Assembly (NCBI GenBank): GCA_035560715.1
Contig: DATMYW010000003.1
Location: 1-15,348 of the forward strand
Length of the DNA: 15,348 nucleotides
Source: JAAXTX01 sp035560715
GTDB lineage: Bacteria > Patescibacteriota > Minisyncoccia > Moranbacterales > UBA1568
Direction of reading: 5' to 3'
The translations under genes were made by a program, and so were the position numbers. Positions 1 through 8,090 of the stretch are shown in pieces (the first letter of the stretch is position 1; every line of letters starts with the position of its first letter). Below the pieces are notes generated by a model, which saw nothing but the letters and a program-made list of their open reading frames with translations, searched no databases and had not been told where the DNA came from.

Positions 1-10
1 GGATTTATAT

Positions 11-29
11 AGTGTGTATAATACACTTA
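11..29 (+). promoter_or_regulatory. Probable -10 of the NAD salvage operon promoter
   Basis: A perfect TATAAT lies at 17-22. With normal spacing its -35 would fall just outside the window, so only half of the promoter is visible. Transcription would begin near 29, leaving a leader of about 200 nt before the first gene. Confidence 0.55.
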
Positions 30-184
30 GTAAGTTCACAGGAAGGACCGGGGAAAGCGGACCGTAGAAACGGTCGGACGACAACCGACGGGACTCATAC
101 TCGTTCCCGGCATCGCTGCCATGCCGTCCGTTCCCGGAGATCTCCCCCGACGCATCGGCGTCGGTCTCCGTTCCCTACTTAGTG
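24..184 (+). promoter_or_regulatory. Structured 5' leader of the NAD operon (riboswitch candidate)
   Basis: The untranslated leader folds as a chain of local hairpins closed by a terminal stem. The closing stem pairs CACTTAGTA (24-32) with TACTTAGTG (176-184) with one mismatch. Inside are GACCGT/ACGGTC around an AGAA loop near 64-80, a CGGGA/TCCCG hairpin near 90-110, GGCAT/ATGCC near 109-126, and CGACGC/GCGTCG near 148-163. A long folded leader in front of NAD salvage genes suggests regulation by a pathway metabolite. I do not recognise the known NAD-I (nadA) or NAD-II (pnuC) riboswitch consensus. The function is inference; the pairings are seen. Confidence 0.4.
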
Positions 185-236
185 TTCTTACAACACAATC
201 GATCCTTTACAACATTTATCCGAAAAGGAGACTCCC

Positions 237-1145
237 ATGAAACGACTCGCCGTCATCATCGGCCGCTTCCAAGTCGCCGAACTCCATGCCGGACACCGGC
301 ACCTTATCGAAACGGCGCAAAGAGACGCCGACTCGGTGCTCATCCTGCTCGGAAGCACCCAAGCGCTTCCTTCCGCACGGAATCCGCTCCCCGTTCACAT
401 CAGGAAGGCGATGCTTCAAATCGGGTTTCCCGACATCTTCATCGAGGAACTCCTTGATCATCCGTCGGACCGCGTCTGGTCGGACGGCATCGACCGGCTG
501 GTCGCAAAACGGTTTCCCGACCATGTCGCCAGCCTGTACGGATCCCGCGACAGCTTCATTCCCTCGTACACCGGGAAACTCAGCTGCGTTCTTGTCCCGC
601 CGGCCGACGCGCCGTCGGGCACAGACCTTCGCAACGGAGTGGGAGCATCCCGCAACGGAAACGCCGACTTCCGAGCCGGCCTGATTCACGCACAGTCGCT
701 TCGACCGGCACTCTCATATCAGGCGGTGGATATCGCGGTCATCCGGCACCACTCTCAGGAGGTACTCCTCGGGAAAAAACATATCGACGGCGGGAAACTC
801 CGGTTCATCGGAGGGTTTGCGGACCCATCGGACCGTTCGCTCGAGTCGGCCGCCCTGCGCGAGCTTCATGAGGAAGCCGGGCGGGTGGACTGCCACCAGA
901 TCGACTATCTCGGTTCGTTCCGCATTCCGGATTACCGGTACCGCGGGGAGGCGGACCAGATCATGACCGCGCTGTTCGCCGGATATCATCTTTCCGGCCT
1001 CGCGAAGGCCGGAGACGACCTCGACGAGGTCGTCTGGGTCGGCATCGACGACATCGTGTCGTGCATCGTCCAAAACCACATGCCGCTCGCCCTGCGGCTC
1101 ATCAGTTTCATCAACCGAAAGGATCAAAAAGGAGCCAAATCATGA
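237..1145 (+). CDS. nadM: Bifunctional nicotinamide-nucleotide adenylyltransferase / Nudix hydrolase
   Basis: Cytosolic NAD salvage enzyme of 302 aa. The N-terminal half is a nucleotidyltransferase that makes NAD from NMN and ATP. It has the signature GRFQVAELHAGH (residues 9-20) and the later SGTDLR (127-132), equivalent to the ISxTxxR motif. The C-terminal half (about 160-295) is a Nudix domain with the core RELHEEAG at 208-215; the first conserved Glu of the Nudix box appears to be Asp. Fused NadM-Nudix proteins of this length are known in bacteria and large phages, where the Nudix part hydrolyses ADP-ribose-like compounds. The start at 237 follows AAGGAG at good spacing. Its TGA overlaps the next start as ATGA, implying translational coupling to nadV. 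The name nadM is by family resemblance. Confidence 0.93.
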   Translation: MKRLAVIIGRFQVAELHAGHRHLIETAQRDADSVLILLGSTQALPSARNPLPVHIRKAMLQIGFPDIFIEELLDHPSDRVWSDGIDRLVAKRFPDHVASLYGSRDSFIPSYTGKLSCVLVPPADAPSGTDLRNGVGASRNGNADFRAGLIHAQSLRPALSYQAVDIAVIRHHSQEVLLGKKHIDGGKLRFIGGFADPSDRSLESAALRELHEEAGRVDCHQIDYLGSFRIPDYRYRGEADQIMTALFAGYHLSGLAKAGDDLDEVVWVGIDDIVSCIVQNHMPLALRLISFINRKDQKGAKS

Positions 1146-2521
1146 ACAACGATCAAAACATCATCCTTCTGACCGATAGCTACAAGCCATCACACTGGAA
1201 GCAATATCCCAAAGGGACCACGAACATCTACGGGTTCCTCGAAAGTCGCGGCGGCGCATTTCCGGAAATCCTTTTCTTCGGTCTCCAGTATCTCCTGAAG
1301 AGATACCTCACCGGTCCGGTCGTATCCGACGAGAATATCAGGAATGCCCGCGAGATCTTCGCGGCCCACTTCGGAAACGACATAATCTTCAACGAAGCGG
1401 GGTGGAAAAGGATCCTGAAGCGTCACGGAGGACATCTGCCGATCAGGATCAAGGCAGTGCCCGAAGGAACAGCCGTTCCGAACTCAAACGTGCTCATGAC
1501 CGTCGAAAGCACCGATTCGGAACTGGCCTGGCTTCCAAACTATCTGGACCCTCTGCTGACGCAGCTCTGGTATCCGAGTACCGTAGCGACCCAAAGCATG
1601 GCGATGAAGAACGTCATTCTCGAATATCTCGAGGAAACCGGCGACCCCGCTTTGATCGACTTCAAACTCCATGACTTCGGTTTCCGGGGCTCGACCAGCC
1701 CGGAATCGGCCGCTATCGGCGGTGCCGCCCACCTGGTGAACTTCAAGGGAAGCGACAATCTTCCCGCAATCCTCATGCTACGTCGGCTCTATGCCGAACC
1801 GATGGCCGGGTTCTCCATCCCGGCAGCGGAACACAGCACGATAACGGCCTGGGGCAGGCACCATGAGGTGGACGCATTCCGAAACATGCTTGAAGAGTTC
1901 CCCGAAGGCCTCGTCGCGGTCGTCTCCGACAGCTACGATATCTTCAAGGCATGCCGTGAACTCTGGGGCGGTGAACTCAGGGAAAAGGTCCTTCAAAGAA
2001 ACGGCACGCTTGTCGTACGACCCGATAGCGGAGATCCTGCCACAGTCGTCGTCAAGGTGTTGGATATCCTTGGAAAGGCCTTCGGCACGGAAACGAACGA
2101 CAAAGGCTACAAGGTGCTCGACCCGCACGTCCGTGTCATTCAAGGAGACGGCATCGACCGTCATTCGCTCCCCGTCATCCTGTCACACATGAAAAGCAAC
2201 GGCTGGTCGGCCGACAACGTCGCGTTCGGCTCCGGCGGCGGACTCCTTCAGAAGGTGAACCGCGATACGAACCGCTTCGCATTCAAGTGTTCGGCGGCCA
2301 AGATCGACGGTGCTTGGAAGGATGACATCATGAAAGATCCGATCACCGACCCGGGTAAGAAATCCAAGTCGGGCAGGATGAAACTCATCCGTGAGAACGG
2401 CATATTCAGGACCGTATCGGATACCGCACCCGGCGAAGATCAGCTCGTCACGGTATTCGAGGACGGCCGCATCCTCAAGGAATGGTCGCTCGCGGAAATC
2501 CGTAAAAAAACGAATGCCTGA
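1142..2521 (+). CDS. nadV: Nicotinamide phosphoribosyltransferase (NAMPT/NadV family)
   Basis: Converts nicotinamide and PRPP to NMN, the substrate of the upstream NadM, so the pair forms a two-step salvage route. The 459-aa protein is collinear with the NAMPT family: DSYKPSHW (12-19), DFGFRGSTSPESA (178-190), the AEHST motif with the probable catalytic His at 231, RPDSGDP (293-299) binding PRPP, QGDGID (334-339), and GSGGGLLQK (363-371). The DSYK start and SGDP motif match nicotinamide-using NAMPT rather than nicotinate PncB. I chose the ATG at 1142, which overlaps the nadM stop and gives the family N-terminus; an upstream in-frame start at 1061 would lie inside nadM and is rejected. The operon resembles NAD salvage cassettes also carried by large phages. 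Confidence 0.95.
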   Translation: MNNDQNIILLTDSYKPSHWKQYPKGTTNIYGFLESRGGAFPEILFFGLQYLLKRYLTGPVVSDENIRNAREIFAAHFGNDIIFNEAGWKRILKRHGGHLPIRIKAVPEGTAVPNSNVLMTVESTDSELAWLPNYLDPLLTQLWYPSTVATQSMAMKNVILEYLEETGDPALIDFKLHDFGFRGSTSPESAAIGGAAHLVNFKGSDNLPAILMLRRLYAEPMAGFSIPAAEHSTITAWGRHHEVDAFRNMLEEFPEGLVAVVSDSYDIFKACRELWGGELREKVLQRNGTLVVRPDSGDPATVVVKVLDILGKAFGTETNDKGYKVLDPHVRVIQGDGIDRHSLPVILSHMKSNGWSADNVAFGSGGGLLQKVNRDTNRFAFKCSAAKIDGAWKDDIMKDPITDPGKKSKSGRMKLIRENGIFRTVSDTAPGEDQLVTVFEDGRILKEWSLAEIRKKTNA

Positions 2522-2542
2522 CGTATCAGGAGACAACCTTAC

Positions 2543-2576
2543 AAGCGTTCCGAAAACCATCGGAACGCTTCTTTAT
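2543..2576 (+). terminator. Rho-independent terminator of the nadM-nadV operon
   Basis: An 11-bp perfect stem, AAGCGTTCCGA paired with TCGGAACGCTT around a 6-nt loop, is followed by CTTTAT. It sits 22 nt after the nadV stop and 14 nt before the end of the convergent helicase gene. The reverse strand lacks a T tract, so it mainly serves the plus strand. Confidence 0.8.
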
Positions 2577-2589
2577 GGGCCGTTTTGGA

Positions 2590-4881
2590 TCACACCTTTC
2601 GGAGCGGCGCCGTGCCGAGCATAAGTTTTTTCACGCCGGATTTGCGAAAGGCGATCGTGGCGATCGTACCGGAAACCGAAATCACGACACCGCCCCCGAA
2701 ATCCGGATGCTCGACACTGTCACCCGGCCGAAGATCGGTTTCTTTGGCCTGTTTCGTTTTGTTCGACGAATGCTTGGATGCCGGTATGTCCGTATTTTTC
2801 GGAATATCGAATGAATGTTTCTTCGCGCCGGAACGTTTCGCGAACAGCGCGGAATTACCGTACCGGGAACGTTTCGGTCGCGACATCGCGGACAGGAAAG
2901 ACGAGCCCTCATCGACGATCGTCTCTTCGACCAGATGCGTCGGGATCTCGGACACGAACCGCGACGGCGGATTGACGCTCGTGGACCCGAACAGCATGCG
3001 CGTCTCTGCAGACAACAGGTAGAGCTTTTCCTTCGCACGCGTGAGACCGACATACATAAGTCGACGCTCTTCCTCGAGGTCTTCCTCGGAAAACGCACTC
3101 CGGGAATGCGGGAACACGCCCTCCTCGAGTCCGACCAGAAAGACGATCGGGAACTCGAGTCCCTTGGAACTATGCAGTGTCATGAGGTGCACCGAGTCGG
3201 CCGTTCCGTCGATCGAATCGGTATCGGAAGAAAGTGCGACGTCTTCGAGGAACGAGAGGAGTGCCTCCTGCAGGGGGCGGTCGTCGAATTTCTTGGCGAC
3301 ACCGAACAGTTCCCGAACGTTCTGTTCGCGGTCCTCACCCTCGGCGGTTCCGTCACGCAGTGACGCGAGATACCCCGAGTCCGTCGCCAGGCTCACGATA
3401 AGGCTTGAGAACGTCATGTCCGCCCCCTCTTTTTCCGTCTCTCCGCGAAGCGTCGTGAGAAACGACGCGAAGTTCCGGATGATCAGTATTTTCTTCTCTG
3501 GTATGCCACTTTCCGCAGCCGTAAGCGATTCAGCGGCTTTCAGGGGATCCTCTCCGCGCGACTCCGCAAACGCCGACCATTTACCAAGCGTCACGTCTCC
3601 GATGGTCCGCTTCGGCTCATTGATGACCCGTTCGAGTGCAAGCCGATCATGGGGATTCATCAGAAGTCTCGCATACGCGATGACGTCCTTCACTTCCTTA
3701 CGCTGATAGAATTTGAGGCCGCCCACGATCCGATACCGTATCGAATAACGGAGAAACGCCTCCTCGAGCACCCGGGATTGTGCGTTCGTGCGATAGAGAA
3801 CGGCGAAATCGCCGAATCGACGGCCGTCTTTCACCTTCGAAGCCACGTTCCGCGCGACGAACTCCGCCTCTTCCGCCTCGTCCCGAAGTGTCCGCGCGGT
3901 AATAAGCTCCCCTTCTTTCGATTCGGTCCACAGCTTCTTTTCTCGCTGACTTCGATTCTTCGCAATAACGCTTCCGGCCGCGTCGAGAATGATCTGTGTC
4001 GAACGGTAGTTGCGCTCGAGCATGATGACTTCGGCCTCCGGATAGTCCCGTTCGAACTCGAGGATGTTACGGATATCCGCCTGCCGCCACCGATAGATGG
4101 ACTGATAATCGTCGCCGATCACGAACAGGTTGCGCCGCTTCATCGCGAGCAATCGGATCAGCTCGTACTGCAAGGGATTCGTATCCTGATATTCGTCGAC
4201 AAGGATATATCGGAACAGGTTCTGATACCGCTCGAGCGTTTCGGGCGACGTGCGGAACAGCTTCACGACGAGCCGAAGCAGATCGTCGAAATCGAGGCTC
4301 TGCGTCTTGCGCAGTTCCTCCTGATACCGTCGGAACACCTTGGCGACCAGCTCCTCATAGTAGCCCGTCGCTCGGGACGCATAGCTCTCGTCGTCGAGCG
4401 AATCGCTCTTGGCACGCGATATCGCCTCGAGCACGGAACGCGGCTTCACCTGATCCGCGTCGATCTCAAGTTCCCGCATCGCTGTCCGCACGATACCGAT
4501 CTGATCGTCCGCATCGAGGATATTGAATCGCGGGTCTATTCCGAGCGTTCCTATGTCGTTTCGCAGTATCTTCGCCGAAATCGCATGAAAGGTCCCGATA
4601 TGCGGAAACCCGCGGAACGCGACCGGCGCACGGCTCTCATCGGCGGCGCCAGCCAGAAGACTCTCGATACGGTCCCGCATCTCCCCGGCAGCCTTGTTCG
4701 TGAACGTGACCGCCAGGATATTCCCCGGCACGACCTTTTTTTCCGCGATCAGATAGGCGATACGGTGCGTAAGCGTCTTCGTTTTTCCCGATCCCGCCCC
4801 GGCCAGTATCAAAACCGGCCCCTCCGTCTTGAGAACGGCTTTTTTCTGCTCCGGATTCAATCCCTTCTCCCAGAACTCCAT
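2590..4881 (-). CDS. pcrA: ATP-dependent 3'-5' DNA helicase PcrA/UvrD (superfamily 1)
   Basis: Motor helicase for nucleotide excision repair, replication-fork clearance and RNA polymerase backtracking. The 763-aa protein has all SF1A motifs in order: Walker A GAGSGKT (28-34), motif Ia VTFTNKAAGEMRDR (about 59-72), Walker B VDEYQDT, GDDYQSIYRWR, ERNYRST, LMTLHSSKGLEFP and RRLMYVGLTRAKEKLY. After the motor comes a short linker and a C-terminal Tudor-like segment beginning DLRPGDSVEHPDFGGG, which in PcrA contacts RNA polymerase. Length is slightly above the usual 720-740 aa. The start at 4881 gives the standard N-terminus; no clear Shine-Dalgarno is seen, and AGCGT/ACGCT can pair just upstream. 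It is monocistronic, with its own promoter and a convergent NAD operon downstream. Confidence 0.96.
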   Translation of the reverse strand: MEFWEKGLNPEQKKAVLKTEGPVLILAGAGSGKTKTLTHRIAYLIAEKKVVPGNILAVTFTNKAAGEMRDRIESLLAGAADESRAPVAFRGFPHIGTFHAISAKILRNDIGTLGIDPRFNILDADDQIGIVRTAMRELEIDADQVKPRSVLEAISRAKSDSLDDESYASRATGYYEELVAKVFRRYQEELRKTQSLDFDDLLRLVVKLFRTSPETLERYQNLFRYILVDEYQDTNPLQYELIRLLAMKRRNLFVIGDDYQSIYRWRQADIRNILEFERDYPEAEVIMLERNYRSTQIILDAAGSVIAKNRSQREKKLWTESKEGELITARTLRDEAEEAEFVARNVASKVKDGRRFGDFAVLYRTNAQSRVLEEAFLRYSIRYRIVGGLKFYQRKEVKDVIAYARLLMNPHDRLALERVINEPKRTIGDVTLGKWSAFAESRGEDPLKAAESLTAAESGIPEKKILIIRNFASFLTTLRGETEKEGADMTFSSLIVSLATDSGYLASLRDGTAEGEDREQNVRELFGVAKKFDDRPLQEALLSFLEDVALSSDTDSIDGTADSVHLMTLHSSKGLEFPIVFLVGLEEGVFPHSRSAFSEEDLEEERRLMYVGLTRAKEKLYLLSAETRMLFGSTSVNPPSRFVSEIPTHLVEETIVDEGSSFLSAMSRPKRSRYGNSALFAKRSGAKKHSFDIPKNTDIPASKHSSNKTKQAKETDLRPGDSVEHPDFGGGVVISVSGTIATIAFRKSGVKKLMLGTAPLRKV

Positions 4882-4919
4882 AGTATTTTCAGCGTATTTC
4901 CACGCTTACGATCCTCCCC

Positions 4920-4948
4920 AGTGTAGCATGCCGCGGTCGGCCCTGAAA
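4920..4948 (-). promoter_or_regulatory. Promoter of the PcrA/UvrD gene
   Basis: On the minus strand TACACT (4925-4920) is preceded by TGC, an extended -10. A weak -35, TTTCAG (4948-4943), lies exactly 17 nt away. It starts immediately after the terminator of the preceding gene and would give a leader of about 30 nt. Confidence 0.55.
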
Positions 4949-4981
4949 CAAAAAATTAAAGGCTCCTCGTTGGGAGCCTTT
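4949..4981 (-). terminator. Rho-independent terminator after the 231-aa orphan gene
   Basis: On the minus strand AAAGGCTCC pairs with GGAGCCTTT (9 bp, loop CAACGA), followed by AATTTTTTG. It begins 20 nt after the stop of the gene ending at 5001. It closely matches the terminator at 5906-5940. Confidence 0.85.
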
Positions 4982-5000
4982 CCCGGGATACCGGGATAGA

Positions 5001-5696
5001 TCAGCCGTTTGCCAGAATGACATTCAGACATTTCGCGAGGATACCGGCCTCGATTCCCCTGACCGATTGGATCACGCCGATCTCAGATATCCCTCGACCG
5101 TCGCTCATCGCTTCAAAGTCATTCAAGAGCGCGATCGACGAGGCTTCGACGACGTCCGCCCACAAATTCAGCGAGATATAGAAGAACGTGGAAATGGCCG
5201 CCACGTTCCGTTCGAATCGCGGAAACCGCATTTGGAAATAGAGAGCGACCAGTTTCCACAGATCCTTCCGCCGTTCCGGATGCCGGATATAGAAGACCCT
5301 TTCGTCCGCGGCGTCCAAGGCATCCTCCGGAAACATGAGCCTCGCGACCGTCTCTTCATCGAACCGGACCAGCTTTCCCGCGATCGGGTACACGTACGTC
5401 TGGGCGGACCGGGCATATTCACGCAGCAACGCCTGACTTCCGGAAGGATAAAACTGCTTATCCAGACCGCAAATCAGCTTTCTCATTCCGTCCGCATGAC
5501 TGAGCTGTTCTCCGAAAGGAAGGTACGGAAGTAATTGACGTGCCGTAACCGTGGCAGGGAGCCCGGAAAATCCCAAAACACCCCTTTCTTCGCCGTCATC
5601 CCCTTCCGCATATGCCGGCATGGTCCGGACACTGACCGAATCGAGAAGTTCTTCATCGAACAGACCCCGTAATTCATCTTCTTCTGATGACAACAT
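5001..5696 (-). CDS. Orphan 231-aa protein, paralogue of the gene at 5955-6614
   Basis: I recognise no family. The protein has an acidic N-terminus (first ~40 aa) and a predicted helical body with an aromatic segment AAISTFFYIS in the C-terminal third, but no clear signal peptide or membrane segment. It resembles the protein encoded at 5955-6614 from about residue 55 on. Shared features are a LxxxxPxGxxLxHAxxMxxL-like segment, a Phe/Tyr-rich FFYIS/FYFS motif, and a GIEAGIL/ALEAEAL ending at the same distance from the C-terminus. The start at 5696 has an excellent AAGGAGGT five nt upstream. It appears monocistronic, with its own terminator. Confidence 0.8.
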   Translation of the reverse strand: MLSSEEDELRGLFDEELLDSVSVRTMPAYAEGDDGEERGVLGFSGLPATVTARQLLPYLPFGEQLSHADGMRKLICGLDKQFYPSGSQALLREYARSAQTYVYPIAGKLVRFDEETVARLMFPEDALDAADERVFYIRHPERRKDLWKLVALYFQMRFPRFERNVAAISTFFYISLNLWADVVEASSIALLNDFEAMSDGRGISEIGVIQSVRGIEAGILAKCLNVILANG

Positions 5697-5905
5697 CGGA
5701 CACCTCCTTGTCGGTTTTTTATGCTGAAAAAGAACCGGTCACATTACGAACCCCACTATTTCAAAAGCCGACACCGGAGTCAAGGGCAGCGAAGTAGCGA
5801 CACCAGAAAATGAACTCGCGCGGCTTACCGCGATCTCTTACGAACGATGAAGCCTGAACCGACTGACAACGCGTATCGACGGCAAGCGGCGAAGCATTCA
5901 CCCAA

Positions 5906-5940
5906 GAAAAAAAATGAAAGGCTCCTCGTCGGAAGCCTTT
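5906..5940 (-). terminator. Rho-independent terminator after the 219-aa orphan gene
   Basis: On the minus strand AAAGGCTTCC pairs with GGAGCCTTT (7 bp, a mismatch, then one more pair), followed by CATTTTTTTT. Stem, loop and tail are nearly the same as in the terminator at 4949-4981. The rest of 5697-5905 shows no gene. Confidence 0.85.
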
Positions 5941-5954
5941 CTGGTAGTGTGATA

Positions 5955-6614
5955 CTACGAACAGCAGGATATGAACGCGCCGACTAAAGCCTCGGCTTCG
6001 AGTGCTTTCACGGTCCGGATAACCCTTCCGAGATTCCCTTTTCGCATGAAGTCGATCGACTCATCCTCCATGAGTGAAAGCGAGATTTCCTTTACGGCTT
6101 CAAGATATCCGCAATGGGAAAAATAGAAGATCGAAGCGACGGCGTGCTTTCCTTTCGGATAACTCATGAAACGCGATCGAAAATATCGGTCCACATGCCC
6201 CCAGAGTCGGAACGAATTCTCCGGACATCTGACGGAATAGCCGCTCTCTTCGAAACCCACCGAAAGCTCAGGTATCATGATCCACCCCATCGCTTCCTCA
6301 TCGTGAGCAAATCTCCGTCTCAGGAGAGGAAGGACGTGCGATTTTATAAGCATCCTTCCGTACTCGATGACGAACCTGTCGGCGCCATCGGACCCGAACA
6401 GAATCCAACCGATCTCCTCCACCAACCTTTGCATCGACTGCGCGTGCTTAAGTCCGCTTCCGCCGGGTATAAGAGAGATCAGCTTTTCGATATCTATTGA
6501 TCGCTCCCGTAGCGCGATCTCCATCCACAGATAAAACGCGACCGATTCCGCAGGATGAAGCTGGCGGGTTTTCCGCATTTTTTTCGTATTCTTCAAACGT
6601 CTTGATGACTCCAT
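5955..6614 (-). CDS. Orphan 219-aa protein, paralogue of the gene at 5001-5696
   Basis: No recognised domain. The N-terminus is strongly basic (Arg/Lys in the first 18 residues), unlike the acidic N-terminus of its paralogue, while the rest aligns with it. Shared elements include LIPGGSGLKHAQSMQRL, a VRCPE..RLW..V..YF segment, the AVASIFYFS motif and a VKALEAEAL C-terminal helix. Two cysteines end the protein (FISCCS). The start at 6614 has AAGGAGGGG just upstream. Gene and terminator resemble the neighbouring gene and terminator, which suggests an old tandem duplication. Function unknown. Confidence 0.8.
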   Translation of the reverse strand: MESSRRLKNTKKMRKTRQLHPAESVAFYLWMEIALRERSIDIEKLISLIPGGSGLKHAQSMQRLVEEIGWILFGSDGADRFVIEYGRMLIKSHVLPLLRRRFAHDEEAMGWIMIPELSVGFEESGYSVRCPENSFRLWGHVDRYFRSRFMSYPKGKHAVASIFYFSHCGYLEAVKEISLSLMEDESIDFMRKGNLGRVIRTVKALEAEALVGAFISCCS

Positions 6615-6693
6615 TTTCCCCTCCTTCCGGGTTTTGTGACACGTACTTAAAGGACATGAGAACTACTCGAATTCTTTCACGAATAACCGCATC

Positions 6694-6748
6694 TTGGCAA
6701 ACATTGCCGGGATTAGTGTTATAATTGACCTGTCCGGCGGATCCGCCG
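6694..6748 (+). promoter_or_regulatory. Extended -10 promoter and palindromic leader of the DUF212 gene
   Basis: TGTTATAAT at 6717-6725 is a perfect extended -10. TTGGCA at 6694-6699 lies 20 nt away, longer than usual. The predicted start is near 6732. It is followed at once by the 14-bp palindrome CGGCGGATCCGCCG (6735-6748), which can be an operator or an RNA hairpin with a GATC loop. No Shine-Dalgarno is seen before the ATG at 6770. Confidence 0.6.
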
Positions 6749-6769
6749 TCCGGATCTGTGAACCACCCT

Positions 6770-7207
6770 ATGAACGCCCTCCGTCCGTATCTCGTCTTCC
6801 TGGTGCCCGTCGCGGTCGGGCTCGGGACGCAGATGGTCAAGTTCGTTATTTTTACCGTCAAGCACGGATGGAAACCGGAGTACATGTTCACGCACGGCCA
6901 TATGCCGAGCGCCCACACGGCATTCGCCGTCTCGCTCGCCACGAGCGTCGGCTGGTACGAAGGGGTCGGCTCCGGCTCGTTCGCGGTCGCGGCCGCGCTC
7001 GCCTTCGTCCTCGTCGACGACGCCGCCCGTATCCGCATGTACCTCGGCGACCAGGGGCGCTACCTGAACATGCTCGTCGAGCAGCTCAATATCGACGAGA
7101 GCAAGTTCCCCCGACTCAAGGAGCGCGTCGGCCACCGCGTAAGCGAAGTCATCGTCGGTGCCCTTATCGGTTTCTTCGTGACCGTCCTCCTCGCGGGAAT
7201 CCTCTAA
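6770..7207 (+). CDS. Divergent PAP2 family (DUF212) membrane protein
   Basis: A 145-aa integral membrane protein of the divergent PAP2 (DUF212) family. It has an N-terminal hydrophobic segment (about residues 7-29), then HMPSAHTAFAVSLATS, the family's counterpart of the GxPSxHS phosphatase motif. Another hydrophobic segment (about 62-80) is followed by DDAARIRMYLGDQ and, near the C-terminus, GHRVSEVIVGALIGF, matching the usual GHxxxEVxxGxxxG ending. Catalytic activity in this divergent family is not established; a lipid phosphate role is inference. I use the ATG at 6770, since the in-frame ATG at 6725 lies inside the -10. The gene stands alone between divergent and convergent minus-strand genes. 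Confidence 0.88.
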   Translation: MNALRPYLVFLVPVAVGLGTQMVKFVIFTVKHGWKPEYMFTHGHMPSAHTAFAVSLATSVGWYEGVGSGSFAVAAALAFVLVDDAARIRMYLGDQGRYLNMLVEQLNIDESKFPRLKERVGHRVSEVIVGALIGFFVTVLLAGIL

Positions 7208-7231
7208 CCGTACGACTGCATTCTTCGACCC

Positions 7232-7260
7232 GGAGAGACGCCCTGCCGGGGCGTCTCTCC
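7232..7260 (+). terminator. Terminator-like hairpin after the DUF212 gene
   Basis: A perfect 12-bp stem (GGAGAGACGCCC with GGGCGTCTCTCC, 5-nt loop) begins 25 nt after the stop. The tail CGTTCTCCTC is only partly T-rich, so the stem is certain but efficient intrinsic termination is not. Confidence 0.55.
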
Positions 7261-7286
7261 CGTTCTCCTCGCACGAATCGACGGAT

Positions 7287-7312
7287 ACGAAAACGGACCC
7301 CGAAGGGCCCGT
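7287..7312 (-). terminator. Rho-independent terminator of the 7.3-8.4 kb minus operon
   Basis: On the minus strand ACGGGCCC pairs with GGGTCCGT around a TTCG tetraloop, followed by TTTCG. It lies about 27 nt after the stop of the gene ending at 7339. The T tract is short. Confidence 0.6.
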
Positions 7313-7338
7313 TATGCTATCGTGTTCCAAATTCAATA

Positions 7339-7791
7339 TCAATCTTGCGGAAGAAGTTCCTTATCAAACTTCTTCTTGTCCGCGGGAAACCACGGCTCGC
7401 TTTCCCTTGCGAGCAGGTTCGGTGCCGGCTCCACTCGACCGTCTCTCCGGTCCTCGTGTTTGCCTACATACCTCCCCACGAATCCCTCGACATGGCCGAC
7501 TCCTCCTCGAACGCCCGGGTCTGACTCGTTTCCATAGAGAAACTGCGCCGAGTTCGGATCCGCGAAGTCGTGACGAGTCTCTCCGATCTGCACCTCCACA
7601 GCCGCAAGTTGTCGTTTCAAATCATCAACGGGTTCCCCTTTTCTTTCCTTGGATGTGATGACATTGTGCAGACCGTCTTTCAAGGCATTCAGCTCGGAAA
7701 GAGTTGCTCCGGTTCTCTTCTTCCCTGCAGCCGCTTCAGGCCTGGAATCCGGTTTTCCGACCGGCTTCGGCATACCCATTTCTTTTCCCAT
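7339..7791 (-). CDS. Orphan 150-aa soluble protein
   Basis: No family recognised. The N-terminal 30 residues are rich in Pro, Gly and Lys. A helical segment beginning TLSELNALKDGLHNVI and continuing through DDLKRQLAAVEVQI has coiled-coil-like spacing, and a Gly/Arg-rich C-terminal part ends in KKKFDKELLPQD. The start is uncertain: the ATG at 7791 and a GTG at 7845 (168 aa) both lack a convincing ribosome site. The GTG would lie only 10 nt after the upstream stop and could be coupled. It is the last gene of a three-gene operon. Confidence 0.6.
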   Translation of the reverse strand: MGKEMGMPKPVGKPDSRPEAAAGKKRTGATLSELNALKDGLHNVITSKERKGEPVDDLKRQLAAVEVQIGETRHDFADPNSAQFLYGNESDPGVRGGVGHVEGFVGRYVGKHEDRRDGRVEPAPNLLARESEPWFPADKKKFDKELLPQD

Positions 7792-7855
7792 ATGTGAGAC
7801 ATCATGGCTTACGCGTGTCAGACTTTTGCGGGAACGGACCCTCACGGGTCACAAA

Positions 7856-8065
7856 TCACGCGGCAATTCTCTTCTCAAGAGTCTCTTCTTCCTCTCCTTC
7901 TTCCGGGAGAAAATGGCCGTTTTCGGCCGCTTCGAGAGCCTCCTTCAGTTTCGCCTCCTCACCCGGATTCACGTCGAACGAATCCGGCTCCTCATTCTGG
8001 ATATCCTTCTGCGCGCTACCGAGCGTGGCATGGATATCAATCTTATCAAACATACTCATACACAT
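7856..8065 (-). CDS. Orphan acidic 69-aa protein
   Basis: Small, highly acidic protein of unknown function. Three in-frame ATGs occur in the first five codons (8065, 8059, 8053); the first has a weak GGA about 8 nt upstream. The N-terminal half has DKIDIHATLGSAQKDIQ. The C-terminal half is helical and Glu-rich (LKEALEAAENGHF, then an EEGEEEETLEK tail). It lies 25 nt after the small membrane peptide gene and just before the 150-aa gene, consistent with one operon. Confidence 0.6.
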   Translation of the reverse strand: MCMSMFDKIDIHATLGSAQKDIQNEEPDSFDVNPGEEAKLKEALEAAENGHFLPEEGEEEETLEKRIAA

Positions 8066-8090
8066 TTGTTATCCGATTATGATCCACCGT

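Noticed and set aside
1061..1141. Longer NAMPT start at 1061
   Set aside because: It lies inside nadM, and the family N-terminus begins at the ATG at 1142, which overlaps the nadM stop.
3649..4926. 425-aa plus-strand frame opposite the helicase
   Set aside because: It is the antisense shadow of pcrA, with no ribosome site and a composition dictated by the helicase codons.
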